Shown piece after piece: positions 8,155 to 16,703 of a stretch of DNA of 64,000 nt; position 1 is the stretch's first letter; each line of letters begins with the position of its first letter. A program made the translations under genes and the position numbers. Location: positions 1 through 64,000 of the forward strand of contig JBAGJY010000034.1 in the NCBI GenBank assembly GCA_037034305.1, in the 5' to 3' direction. The notes beneath the pieces were generated by a model that was not told the origin of the DNA, ran no database searches, and worked only from the letters and a program-made list of their open reading frames with translations. Source of the DNA: Streptantibioticus_A sp037034305. Its GTDB lineage: Bacteria; Actinomycetota; Actinomycetes; Streptomycetales; Streptomycetaceae.

Positions 8155-10400
8155 CGGGCCTTGCCCTCCTCGGTTGCGGTGGCGTCGGGTGCCGCCGGGT
8201 GCGGCGGCTCGTCGTCGTCGGCGGCTCGGCCCCTGGCGAGTCCGCGCTGGAACGAGCCGAAGACCGCCCCCAGTTGCTCAGGGGTGATCCCGTCGTCGGC
8301 CCGCGGGGCGGGCGTCGGCGGCGCCGCGCCCAACTGCGGGGCGATGCTTGCCTGGCGCACCCGCCGGGGGAGCCCGCCGCCCTGCGCCGGGCGGGCCGCG
8401 GTCGCGGTCGCCGGTCGCTTCGCGGGGCCGGTTGCCTGGCCGACCCGGGCGGGCGGGGTCTCGGCCGCCGGGGCGGCGCCCGGTGCGGCGCCAGGGCCGG
8501 GGTCGGGGTCGGCCAGGACCGCGGCGGGCAGCAGCACCACCGCGGTGCAGCCGCCGTACGGCGACCGGCACAGCGTCACCTCGATGCCGTGCCGCCGGGC
8601 CAGCCGACTGACCACGAACAGCCCCAACCGCTCGGTCTGGCCCGGGTCGAAGTCAAGCGTTCCGCTCAACGCGCGGTTGGCCTCGGCGAGTTCGTCCGAG
8701 TCCATGCCCAGGCCGCGGTCGTCCACCTCCAGTACGAAGCCGTGCGCGGCGTGGCCCGCCCGCATGGTGACCTCGGTGTGCGGCGGCGAGAACGAGGTGG
8801 CGTTCTCCACCAGTTCGGCGACCAGGTGGATGACGTCCGCCACCGCCTCGGCGGCGATGCCGACCTTGGGCATCGGCGGCACCACGACCCGTTCGTACTC
8901 CTCGACCTCGCCGACCGCCGCGCCGACCACCTCCACCACCGGCACGGGATTGCGCCACATGCGGCCGGGCGCCGCGCCGGACAGGATGATCAGGCCCTCC
9001 GCATGGCGCCGCATCCGGGTGGTCAGATGGTCGATGCGGAACAGGTCCGCCAGCTCGTCGGGGTCGGTGGTGCGCCGCTCCATGGCGTCGACCAGCTTCA
9101 ACTGCCGGTGCACCAGGGCCTGGCTGCGCCGGGCGATGTTGAGGAACACCGCGGAGATCCCGCGCCGCATCCTGGCCTGCTCCACCGCCGCCTCGACCGC
9201 CGCCCGGCGGGCCTCGTTGAACGCCCGGCCGACCTGGCCGATCTCGTCCCGGCCGAAGGACAACTCGGGCGCCTCAGCCATGGCGTCGACCGGCTCGCCG
9301 GTGCCCAGTCGCCGCACCACGTCCGGCAGTTGGCGGGAGGCCAGCCGGTCGGCGGCGTCGCGCAGCGCCACCAGGCGTCCGGCGACCCGGCGGCCGGTGC
9401 GCACCGAGAACCAGACGGAAAGCCCCACGGCGAGCAGGCCCACGCCACCGGCGACCCCGGCCCGTAGCAGCTGGGCCGTGGCGAAACTCCGGCCGTGGGC
9501 GGCCGAGTCACGGGCGGCGGCGGAGCAGGTGAGCATGTAGCCGCGCACCGCGCTGTCCATGGTCGAGCGCCAACTCGCTGCCGTGGGCAGGCCGTGCGCG
9601 CCGCCGCGCAGCACCGCGTCCTCGGCGTTGACCAGCGCGGTGTACGCGGGGCTGTGGGAGAAGCCGTCGAACAGCGCCTGGGAGTCGGCGGGCAGCGCGG
9701 GCACATAGGTCTGGAAGAACACCCTGCGGTCCGCCACGGTGTCGGCGAAGGCACGGTACTGGTCGGGGGTGAAACCGCCCGCCGCGCGGGCCGCGGTGCC
9801 CATCGCGTCCTCCCGGGAGACGAACTCCCGGTCCCGTACGAGTTCGCTGACCGTCTGCGCCTCCCGGGCCAACTGCCCGGCCTGGAGCGCGGTCAGCGCG
9901 GACTGCACCTGGAAGGACGGCTCGACGATCGCGGTGTACGCGTCGATCGCCTGGCTCCACGAGAGTCGGCGGGCACCGACCCGGCGGCGCAGCGCGTCCA
10001 GTGCGTCGGTGGCCTTGAGCATGTCCGCGAGCCGGTCGCGTTGCGCGATGGTCAGGTCGCCCCGCGCGCCCGGGTCGGTGATGGCGCCGCGCATGGCCTG
10101 TACCGCCTGGTCGGTGGCGTGCTGCTGTGCTTGCAGGGCGGTCAGCGCGGTGGGGGCGCCGGACGAGGCCAGGTACTCGGCGGCGTCCCGGCGTTCGATC
10201 TGGATCTGGCCGGTGGCGGTGTCCACCGGGGTGCCGAAGTGGTCGTAGACCCCCTCCAGACGGATCAGCGCGCGCAGATCGCTCGTCATGGACAGCATGG
10301 CGAAGGACCACAGTCCCATCAGGCTGATGACCGGGACCAGGACCAGACCGATCATCCTCGTGCGAATCGTCGGACCGCCGAGGCGCAGTCGCATGGTCAT
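8151..10400 (-). CDS. cvnA: Conservon sensor CvnA (NIT domain, HAMP, ATPase)
   Basis: A 749-residue membrane sensor. The first transmembrane helix is near residues 15-35, followed by an extracytoplasmic nitrate/nitrite-sensing (NIT) type helical domain to about residue 310. The second helix (GVAGGVGLLAVGLSVWFSV) is near 315-335, followed by a HAMP linker and a GHKL ATPase with N-box ELVENATSFSPP and G1 motif DDRGLGMD. Conservon CvnA proteins carry a histidine-kinase-like ATPase but generally lack a classical phospho-acceptor domain. The C-terminal 120 residues are proline/alanine-rich and probably disordered. First gene of the cvnABC operon. Confidence 0.92.
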   Translation of the reverse strand: MTMRLRLGGPTIRTRMIGLVLVPVISLMGLWSFAMLSMTSDLRALIRLEGVYDHFGTPVDTATGQIQIERRDAAEYLASSGAPTALTALQAQQHATDQAVQAMRGAITDPGARGDLTIAQRDRLADMLKATDALDALRRRVGARRLSWSQAIDAYTAIVEPSFQVQSALTALQAGQLAREAQTVSELVRDREFVSREDAMGTAARAAGGFTPDQYRAFADTVADRRVFFQTYVPALPADSQALFDGFSHSPAYTALVNAEDAVLRGGAHGLPTAASWRSTMDSAVRGYMLTCSAAARDSAAHGRSFATAQLLRAGVAGGVGLLAVGLSVWFSVRTGRRVAGRLVALRDAADRLASRQLPDVVRRLGTGEPVDAMAEAPELSFGRDEIGQVGRAFNEARRAAVEAAVEQARMRRGISAVFLNIARRSQALVHRQLKLVDAMERRTTDPDELADLFRIDHLTTRMRRHAEGLIILSGAAPGRMWRNPVPVVEVVGAAVGEVEEYERVVVPPMPKVGIAAEAVADVIHLVAELVENATSFSPPHTEVTMRAGHAAHGFVLEVDDRGLGMDSDELAEANRALSGTLDFDPGQTERLGLFVVSRLARRHGIEVTLCRSPYGGCTAVVLLPAAVLADPDPGPGAAPGAAPAAETPPARVGQATGPAKRPATATAARPAQGGGLPRRVRQASIAPQLGAAPPTPAPRADDGITPEQLGAVFGSFQRGLARGRAADDDEPPHPAAPDATATEEGKAR

Positions 10401-10539
10401 TCCTCTGGGAGGTGGAGTCGTACATGGCCGAGCGGTTGCCCGCCGAGGTCCCCGGCGCGCTGGCCCCGGACTCGACCGCCAGAACCGTACCGGGCGGCAG
10501 GCCGATAATTGCCCGTCATTGACCGAAACTTTGTGCTGA

Positions 10540-10728
10540 TCAGGTCACATGCGAACGCCTGGTTGACGGTCGGGTGCGGCTGAGCGCGAGGACCGCCATG
10601 TCGTCCGTGCCGCGTGCGGCGGATCCGGCAGCGGTGCGCGCCGGGCGGCCACCGCGCCGATCAGCGCCGTGGGCGCCGACCGGGCCAGGCCCGGCCATGT
10701 CTCGCCGGAGATGGTCCATCAGCCGCTC
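10540..10728 (-). pseudogene. Relic of a SpoIIE/PP2C phosphatase C-terminus
   Basis: Reading the minus strand with two frame changes gives three pieces in correct order for the tail of a SpoIIE-type Ser/Thr phosphatase: ERLMDHLRRDMAG, then LARSAPTALIGAVAARR, then ARGTDDMAVLALSRTR and a stop at 10540. The GTDDMAVLAL block is the metal-binding end typical of PP2C domains. No single frame holds all three, and no 5' part exists because the amidohydrolase gene occupies it. This is what I see; that it is a decayed or deleted gene is inference. Confidence 0.65.
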
Positions 10729-13700
10729 AGAGCGCGGCCGGATCGGTGGCGTCGGGCGGTGCGCAGCAGGCCTCGCGCCGCAGTTGGGTGCTGATCGCCA
10801 GCCACGCCGACTCGTCCACCCGGTGCGGATCGGCGTGGTCCGCGTTGTGGTCCGGGCTGAACGCGTTCACCAGGTCCGCCTGCCGGTGGACCACCCCGTC
10901 GCGCAACACCATGCTGGTGCGCACCAGATGGGAGAAGTCCTGGAAGGGGTCGCCGTCGATCACCGTCAGGTCCGCGAGCTTGCCCGGCTCGACCGTGCCG
11001 AGGTCGTCAGCGACGCCGAACATCCGGGCGGGCGCCGCGGTGGCGGTGCGCAGCGTCTGCGCCACGGTCAGCTCGCCGAAGTGGTGCAGGGCGCGCAGCG
11101 CCAGGTGCAGATGGATCCCGTACGGAACGAGCGCGGCGTCGGTACCGGCCGCGAGGTTGGCGTGCTCGCCGACGAGCCGGTGGTAGATCTCCATCTCCCG
11201 TCGCAGCGCCCGCAGTTGGTCCTCGCTGGGTTTCTTGTCGGCGGTGTTCCTGATCAGCGCGGCGTCCCAGCGCGGCATCAGCGTGTTCACCCGCGGGTCG
11301 TCGGCGAGGTACGGATCCGCGCCGAGCAGCGGGGTCGCGGTGAACGGGGTGACGATGATGTGGAACTCGGCGTCCCGGTAGATCTCGTCGATGTCCTGGT
11401 AGCAGCGGCGGGTGGGAGACAGCGCGTGCCCGTACTCCAGCCGCTGCGTGGCGTGCAGATGGGTGGTCAGGTCCTGCCCGAGCCCCAGTCCCGGCGCGCA
11501 CAGATGGCCGCCGGTGCGCACGCCCAGAACCTGGTGGGCGGTACGGGCCGCCTCCGCCATGATCCAGGCGGACGCCCTGACGTAGGTCTTGACGAAGTCG
11601 TAGTCCAGCGCGACGGCACGTTGCAGACTGCGCCGCACCCCGTCGGCCGTGCGGTGCGCCCGGTCGTGGTTGGACGCCACCCGGCTGCCGTCGATCAACT
11701 CGCCGGTGGCGAACTGGCGCGGCCCGTTCATCGTCCCGGCCGCCACCGACTCGCGCACCCGCACCGTCTCGTAGGCCAGACCGCCCATGAAGACGCAACT
11801 GGTGATGCCGTAGGCGAGCATCAGATGGTTCTGCCGCCCGCCGTAACAGAACTGCCACGGGTGGATGTGGGAGTCCCACAGCCCGGGGATCACGGTGCTG
11901 TCGGAGGCGTCGACGTAGTGCTCCCCGCGGTGCCCAGGGCCCCGGCGGTGCGGTTCGATCCCGGTGATGCGGTTGCCGCTGATGACGATGTCCATGTCCT
12001 TGCGGACCGTCTCGCCGGTGCCGTCCCACAGCCGTCCGGCGTGCACCCGGGTGATCGCGGTGCGCGGCGGCAGGCGGCGACCGTACTCCAGCGGGACCGG
12101 GACCGTGCGCCGCCCGGTGCCGTCCCTGCGGATCAGCCGCAGCCGTCCGTTGGACAGGTACAGCAGTGTCGTGGAGTCGCCCGCCCAGGACGGGTGGTCG
12201 GCGGCCTCGTCGATCAGCAGCTTCGGCGGACCGGTGGGCGCGCCGTCCGGCCTGACCGGCAGCACCCACAGCGCGGACTCCATGATGATCGCCATCCAGG
12301 CGCCGTCCGGCGACCAGACCGGCCCGCTGTCGCCGCGGTCCGACAGCGGCGAGTGCGGCAGCGGCAGATGCGAGGTGCAGTTGCCGGTACGGGTGTCGAC
12401 GATGCGGATGTGGTTGTAGCCCTCGCGGAAGCGGTAGTTGAGCCGGTTGCGGTCGCAGAACGCGATGTAGCGCCCGTCGGGCGACCAACTCGGCCGCCCG
12501 GGCAGTCCGCCGCCGTGCAGCGAGGAGGCCAGCGCCCGCTCGGTGCCGGTGCGCAGGTCGCGGACGATGAGCTTGCCGGTGACGTCCTGGCAGGCCAGCC
12601 GGGTGCCGTCGGGGGACAGCGCGGGATTGAGCCGTCCGCCGGTGGCCAGCACGGTGTCGCTCTGGTCCGCCAGCGATCTGCGGTGCACGGCGAAGTGCCC
12701 GTCGCCGTCGTACGCGTACAGGATGCTGCCGCCGTCCCTGGACCAGGACGGCATCTGCAGGTACCGGGACGGATCGGCCTGGGCGAGCTTGCCGGGGCGC
12801 CCCCCGATCGGCATCAGCCACAGGGCGTTGAGCGCCACGAAGGCCACCGACCGCCCGTCGGGGGACAGCGCCGGCAGGTGGATGCCGCGCGCCGGTACCA
12901 GGGCCGTGGAGTCGAAGTCGTGGCGCTTGGCGCGGTAGCGCGGGCGGGGCACCTCCAGCCGCGCGGCGAACGGGATCTCCTCGGCGACGTCGTCCCGCGA
13001 CCCGGTGGCGCGCACCTTGACCCGGCCGTCGGCCAGGTAGAACAGCTCGCCGCTCGCCGACCAGCAGGCGGGCTGCGGGCAGACGTCCTCGCCCTCGGTG
13101 ACCGGCAGGCCGTCCACCTTCAGCGTCGAGGTGCGCGCGCCGGTGGGCAGCGGGCCGGGGTCGAGGTAGACGTAGGCGATCCGGCCGTCGGCGGACACCG
13201 CCGGGCCGGAGACCGCACCGTCCGGCACGCTCTGCTCCACGGTGACATGGCCGCCGTCGGCGGACACCGAGGCGATGATCCGGCCGTTCTCCTTGGTGTT
13301 TCCGCTGTCGTGCTCGGCGCGTACGAAGACCACCCTGCGGCCGTCCGGGTGCCAGGCCGGATCGTAGTCCTCGTGCGGCCCGTCGGTGAGCTGGCGCAGT
13401 TCACCGGTGTGCACGTTGATCTTCCACAGGCTGTAGGAGCTGCCGACGACATCGTCCCCGCCGCGCTCCGAGGAGAACGCGATCCACTGGCTGTCCGGCG
13501 ACCAGGACACGCCCCGGTCGTCCCAGGGGCCGTCGGTCAGCTGTCGTAGGCCGGAGCCGTCAGGTGCCATGGTCCAGACGTGGAAGGTGCCGCCCCGGTA
13601 CGCGCAGAAGGCGATCCGCGAGCCGTCCGGCGACCAGGCCGGGCGAGTGGGCTCCAGGTCGACCGGGGTCAGCGCCTTCGCCGTACCGCCCGGCCGGGGC

Positions 13701-13924
13701 AGCGACCACAGCACCCCCTGGACCTCAAGGACGAGTTGGTCGCCCTCGGGGGAGACGGTCACACAGGCGTTGGTGCCGCCGGTGAAGGTGACCGTCCGGG
13801 TTCCGGCTGTCCCGGGGGCCGCCTCGGGGGCGGCGGCCGCGGACGGCGCGAGAGCGGCGATGCCCGCTCCGGTACTCGTCAGGGCCGCCGCTCTTACGAA
13901 GCCCCGTCGGGTCAGGTGGTCCAC
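10727..13924 (-). CDS. Tat-exported TolB-like propeller/amidohydrolase fusion
   Basis: A 1,065-residue secreted protein. The GTG at 13924 is chosen because GAAGGA lies 6 bases upstream and a twin-arginine signal follows at once (TRRGFVRAAAL, then an Ala-rich h-region). Residues of roughly 40-640 hold repeated WSPDG/LSPDG motifs of TolB/WD40-like beta-propeller blades. Residues of roughly 645-1040 are a metal-dependent amidohydrolase with the metal-binding DSHIHPW, and a distal IDGDPFQDFSHLVRT. Such fusions may be secreted imidazolonepropionase-like or peptidase-like hydrolases; the substrate is unknown. The reading frame extends upstream to 14089, but that part lacks family features. Confidence 0.88.
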   Translation of the reverse strand: MDHLTRRGFVRAAALTSTGAGIAALAPSAAAAPEAAPGTAGTRTVTFTGGTNACVTVSPEGDQLVLEVQGVLWSLPRPGGTAKALTPVDLEPTRPAWSPDGSRIAFCAYRGGTFHVWTMAPDGSGLRQLTDGPWDDRGVSWSPDSQWIAFSSERGGDDVVGSSYSLWKINVHTGELRQLTDGPHEDYDPAWHPDGRRVVFVRAEHDSGNTKENGRIIASVSADGGHVTVEQSVPDGAVSGPAVSADGRIAYVYLDPGPLPTGARTSTLKVDGLPVTEGEDVCPQPACWSASGELFYLADGRVKVRATGSRDDVAEEIPFAARLEVPRPRYRAKRHDFDSTALVPARGIHLPALSPDGRSVAFVALNALWLMPIGGRPGKLAQADPSRYLQMPSWSRDGGSILYAYDGDGHFAVHRRSLADQSDTVLATGGRLNPALSPDGTRLACQDVTGKLIVRDLRTGTERALASSLHGGGLPGRPSWSPDGRYIAFCDRNRLNYRFREGYNHIRIVDTRTGNCTSHLPLPHSPLSDRGDSGPVWSPDGAWMAIIMESALWVLPVRPDGAPTGPPKLLIDEAADHPSWAGDSTTLLYLSNGRLRLIRRDGTGRRTVPVPLEYGRRLPPRTAITRVHAGRLWDGTGETVRKDMDIVISGNRITGIEPHRRGPGHRGEHYVDASDSTVIPGLWDSHIHPWQFCYGGRQNHLMLAYGITSCVFMGGLAYETVRVRESVAAGTMNGPRQFATGELIDGSRVASNHDRAHRTADGVRRSLQRAVALDYDFVKTYVRASAWIMAEAARTAHQVLGVRTGGHLCAPGLGLGQDLTTHLHATQRLEYGHALSPTRRCYQDIDEIYRDAEFHIIVTPFTATPLLGADPYLADDPRVNTLMPRWDAALIRNTADKKPSEDQLRALRREMEIYHRLVGEHANLAAGTDAALVPYGIHLHLALRALHHFGELTVAQTLRTATAAPARMFGVADDLGTVEPGKLADLTVIDGDPFQDFSHLVRTSMVLRDGVVHRQADLVNAFSPDHNADHADPHRVDESAWLAISTQLRREACCAPPDATDPAAL

Positions 13925-14105
13925 AAGGATTCCTTCCCATGCCTCGGTAACAGGCCTTGGCGGCAGTCCACATGAGGTATGAAACTGTACGAAAAACCCG
14001 ATCCCTCCACTTGAGGACGTGTCAGGCGGCACAGACAGCCCGAAAGCAGTACGCGGCCCCCCTGAACCCCGTTCAGCAGTGCGAATCACCGCCGCCGTGT
14101 ACGGA

Positions 14106-14304
14106 TCACCCGGCCGGTTGGAAGGCGAGCACGGTGTTGTGGCCCCCGAACTCGCGCGAGTTCGCGGCGGCGGCCCGATCCGCTGCCCGCGGACGGCGCC
14201 GAGCCGATCACCCCGGCTGCGGACGGCTGAAGTTCGCGGTGGGCGGGGCGACTTGGCGCTCCACCGCCAGCCCGGTCAGCGGTGGCCCCGGCCGCGCCAA
14301 CCAT
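14106..14304 (-). pseudogene. Relic of a FabF-type beta-ketoacyl synthase C-terminus
   Basis: On the minus strand GAAGAT is followed, after a 1-base frame change, by LTGLAVERQVAPPTANFSRP and a stop. After a further shift comes NSREFGGHNTVLAFQPAG and a stop at 14106. This is the order and wording of the end of a ketosynthase: the GAAGA helix, the VPPTAN loop, and the FGGHN motif near the C-terminus. The frames are broken and the N-terminal 300 or so residues are missing, so this is a remnant and not an active gene. Confidence 0.65.
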
Positions 14305-14307
14305 GCA

Positions 14308-14340
14308 CCCGGCCCCCGCCGTGAGACGGCGGGGGCCGGG
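14308..14340 (-). terminator. Strong hairpin terminator of the DUF4232 gene
   Basis: A perfect 15-bp GC-rich inverted repeat (14308-14322 and 14326-14340) with a 3-base loop, 10 bp beyond the stop of the DUF4232 gene. Streptomycete terminators often lack a long U-tract, and none is seen here. Confidence 0.75.
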
Positions 14341-14350
14341 TCGGGCGCGG

Positions 14351-14896
14351 CTACGCGACGTTGACGGATCGCGCGAGGGCGGTCACCGACAAGTCCCCGT
14401 TGGTGACGACGTGGTTGAACGGGACGGTCAGGTGGTCACGGGAGCCGGGCGGGGTGACCTCCAGGTAGCTGGCCCGCACCATGCGCGGCGCGTCGGCGTC
14501 GGCCCACACCAGGTCCGCCTCGGCGGACTGGCCGGGGCGCAGCACGATGGTCCTGGCTCCCGGGTCGGGCGCGAAGTAGGTGGCGCCCCAGTGGGTGTGC
14601 GAGGTCTGCGGCTGGTGACGGCCGTTCTCCAGCCCCAGGCCGGGGTAACCGCGCAGCGCGCAGGCGCGGCCCGAGGTGTTCTTCAGCACCAGCACCTTCC
14701 CTATGTGCGACATGCCGGTCTGGCCGCCGCGCCCCTTGTCCACCAGCGAGGCGTGCAGAGCGGAGGTGGTGCAGGTGGCGGCGGTGCGCGCGGCCGGTGC
14801 CGCGGCGGCGACCCCCGAGGCGGTGAGGACGGTCCCGGCGGCGAGTGCGATCCCGGCGGTGACCGCGGCCGTCTTGCGAGCGCTGTTCCGCATCAT
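14351..14896 (-). CDS. Secreted DUF4232 protein
   Basis: A 181-residue exported protein of the DUF4232 family, common in streptomycetes and of unknown function. The ATG at 14896 is chosen over an in-frame start at 14944 because GAAGGAG precedes it and a Sec signal follows (MMRNSARKTAAVTAGIALAA, cleavage likely after AAAAPA). Two cysteines in the mature part (near residues 40 and 75) could form a disulfide. The fold is probably a beta-sandwich, as suggested by alternating strands such as GKVLVLKNTSGRACALRGYPG. A strong terminator follows. Confidence 0.85.
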   Translation of the reverse strand: MMRNSARKTAAVTAGIALAAGTVLTASGVAAAAPAARTAATCTTSALHASLVDKGRGGQTGMSHIGKVLVLKNTSGRACALRGYPGLGLENGRHQPQTSHTHWGATYFAPDPGARTIVLRPGQSAEADLVWADADAPRMVRASYLEVTPPGSRDHLTVPFNHVVTNGDLSVTALARSVNVA

Positions 14897-14904
14897 TGGA
14901 TGGC

Positions 14905-15236
14905 TCCTTCGATGTGTCTCGGGTACCGGCCGCCCACGGGGCACAAGGGGCGTGTCGCGCCCAATGGTGTGTGAGCGGCCTCATCCGTCACTTTGCGGGA
15001 TGAATGTCGCGGTTCTGCCACACGCTCGTAACCGCTTCTTTCCGTTGCTGAGGAGGTCCATGCGGTGGGCCGTCAACTCCGGCCCGGCGTAAGGTGGTTA
15101 CTCGCGCGCCTGTGTCCGGCGGGCCCGGGCACGGAACGCCCCGCCCGCTCAGTGGTACCGCGTCTTCGATGGTAGGGGGTCAGGCTTGGATCGGCGCCCG
15201 CACGGCCCGTGACCAGCACGCCGTATTCTCTGCGAC
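14905..15236. other. Intergenic region with promoter space and a possible 10-codon ORF
   Basis: No ordinary gene. The first part must hold the promoter of the DUF4232 gene (minus strand) and the last part that of the phosphatase operon (plus strand). A 10-residue open frame at 15060-15092 on the plus strand has a full Shine-Dalgarno sequence (GAGGAGG) 4 bases before its ATG. It may be a leader peptide or chance. Confidence 0.4.
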
Positions 15237-15701
15237 GTGCACATCTGCTTCGTATGCACCGGAAACATCTGCCGCTCGCCGTCCGCGGCGCTGGTCTTCG
15301 CCGAGCATCTGCGCCGGGCGGGACTCTCCGACACCGTCCGGGTCAGCAGCGCGGGCACCGGTCCCTGGCACGCGGGGGAGCCGATCGACGCGCGGGCCGG
15401 TGCGGCGCTGACCCGCCGCGGCTACACCACGGGCCATGTGGCGGCGCAGGTCAGCGCGGAGCAGTTGGAGGCCGATCTGCTGCTGGCGCTGGACGCCGGG
15501 CACGGCAAGGCACTGCGGCGACTCGTCGACGAGCCGGAGCGGGTGCGGCTGTTGCGTTCGTTCGACCCGGCCGCCGGTGCGGACCTGGACGTTCCGGACC
15601 CGTACTACGGCGGGGCCGCGGGCTTCGACGAGGTGCTGGACATGATCGAGGCGGCGATGCCGGGCCTGCTCGCCTGGGTGCGGGACCGACTCGGCGCATG
15701 A
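15237..15701 (+). CDS. Low-molecular-weight protein-tyrosine phosphatase
   Basis: Cytosolic low-molecular-weight protein-tyrosine phosphatase, 154 aa, which dephosphorylates phosphotyrosine through a Cys-phosphate intermediate. The P-loop CTGNICRS is at residues 7-14 (nucleophile Cys7, Arg13), and the general acid Asp121 lies in the DPYYGG loop, both as in the family. The GTG start at 15237 leaves only six residues before the P-loop, which is normal. The stop overlaps the ATG of the following kinase-like gene by 4 bp, so the two form an operon. Confidence 0.94.
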   Translation: MHICFVCTGNICRSPSAALVFAEHLRRAGLSDTVRVSSAGTGPWHAGEPIDARAGAALTRRGYTTGHVAAQVSAEQLEADLLLALDAGHGKALRRLVDEPERVRLLRSFDPAAGADLDVPDPYYGGAAGFDEVLDMIEAAMPGLLAWVRDRLGA

Positions 15702-16579
15702 CCGGCGGCCAGCGTTCCCGCCCCGCCGAGCGGCCGCAGGCCGCGGCGGCCAGGCTGACCGGCCGCCGCGCCACCGGACAGCGCCGCCGCCGCGGGACGA
15801 CGGCCGAGGTGGTGCTGGACGGCGGGGATGTCGTCGTGGTGAAGCACGCCACAGGACCGAACGCGGTCCGCGCCGAGGCCGCCGGACTGCGCTGGCTGGC
15901 CGCCGCGGCCGCGGTCCGGGTACCGGCGGTACGCGGCCAGGACGAGGACTGGCTCGTCATCGACCACATCCAGGAGCAGCGACCGACCCCGGCGGCGGCC
16001 GAACGGCTGGGCGGTGAACTGGCCGCCCTGCACGCCCGCGGGGCGCCCGCGTTCGGGGCGCCGCCGCCCGGCGGCCCGACGGACGCCTGGATCGGACTGG
16101 CCCCGCTGGCCAACGTCCCCGGCCCGAACTGGCCGCGGTGGTACGCCGAGCGGCGCGTGCTGCCGTACCTGCGGCGGGCCGTGGACGACGGCGCCATCGA
16201 CCGGGCCGGGGCCGCCGTCGTGGAGCGGGTCTGCCAGCGGCTGCCCGAACTCGCCGGACCCGCCGAACCACCGGCGCGGCTGCACGGCGACCTGTGGAAC
16301 GGCAACGTGCTGTGGGGGAGCGACGGGAACGCCTGGCTGATCGACCCGGCGGCGCACGGCGGCCATCGGGAGACCGACCTCGCCATGCTCCAGTTGTTCG
16401 GCTGCCCGCACCTTGACCGGGTGCTCGCCGCATACCAGGAGGCGTGCCCGCTCGCCGACGGCTGGGCGCGCCGCGTCGGCCTGCACCAGCTCTTTCCGCT
16501 GCTGGTGCACACCGTGCTGTTCGGCGGCGGCTACGGCCCGCAGGCGGTCGCGGCGGCCCGGAGCGCGCTGGAGGCCTGA
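15698..16579 (+). CDS. Fructosamine kinase family protein
   Basis: Fructosamine-3-kinase/ketosamine kinase family, 293 aa, with an aminoglycoside-phosphotransferase-like fold. The catalytic loop is LHGDLWNGNVLW (near residue 198) and the metal-binding LIDPAAHGGHRETDLAM follows. The nucleotide-binding Lys is in DVVVVKHATG near residue 50. Bacterial members phosphorylate ketosamine adducts on glycated proteins or amino acids and so start deglycation. It is translationally coupled to the tyrosine phosphatase upstream; this pairing of the two families also occurs in other bacteria, where roles in ribulosamine/erythrulosamine repair have been proposed. Confidence 0.9.
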   Translation: MTGGQRSRPAERPQAAAARLTGRRATGQRRRRGTTAEVVLDGGDVVVVKHATGPNAVRAEAAGLRWLAAAAAVRVPAVRGQDEDWLVIDHIQEQRPTPAAAERLGGELAALHARGAPAFGAPPPGGPTDAWIGLAPLANVPGPNWPRWYAERRVLPYLRRAVDDGAIDRAGAAVVERVCQRLPELAGPAEPPARLHGDLWNGNVLWGSDGNAWLIDPAAHGGHRETDLAMLQLFGCPHLDRVLAAYQEACPLADGWARRVGLHQLFPLLVHTVLFGGGYGPQAVAAARSALEA

Positions 16580-16589
16580 GCATGGCCCA

Positions 16590-16702
16590 AGCAGGTCGAG
16601 CGAAGTCAGCCGCGGTTCGACAGCGCCCTTGAAGGGGCGCGGGCCAGCCACAGTGGTGGCGCGGACGGTCGACGGCACATCGCCGCACTCCCAGCGGAGC
16701 GC
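16590..16702 (+). repeat. Dispersed intergenic repeat, copy A
   Basis: Starts about 10 bp after the kinase stop. It contains the small hairpin CGCCCTTGAAGGGGCG and ends with a 32-base stretch (16671-16702) that recurs exactly at 61116-61147. Related copies lie at 33161, 34507 and, inverted, at 27060. Confidence 0.8.
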
Positions 16703-16703
16703 C

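Noticed and set aside
7597..9540. A 647-codon plus-strand open frame over cvnA and cvnB
   Set aside because: Ser/Arg-rich shadow without family features, while the conservon genes on the other strand are unmistakable.
10574..13549. A 991-codon plus-strand open frame over the amidohydrolase
   Set aside because: Composition is typical of an antisense shadow, and the opposite strand has clear domains and a Tat signal.
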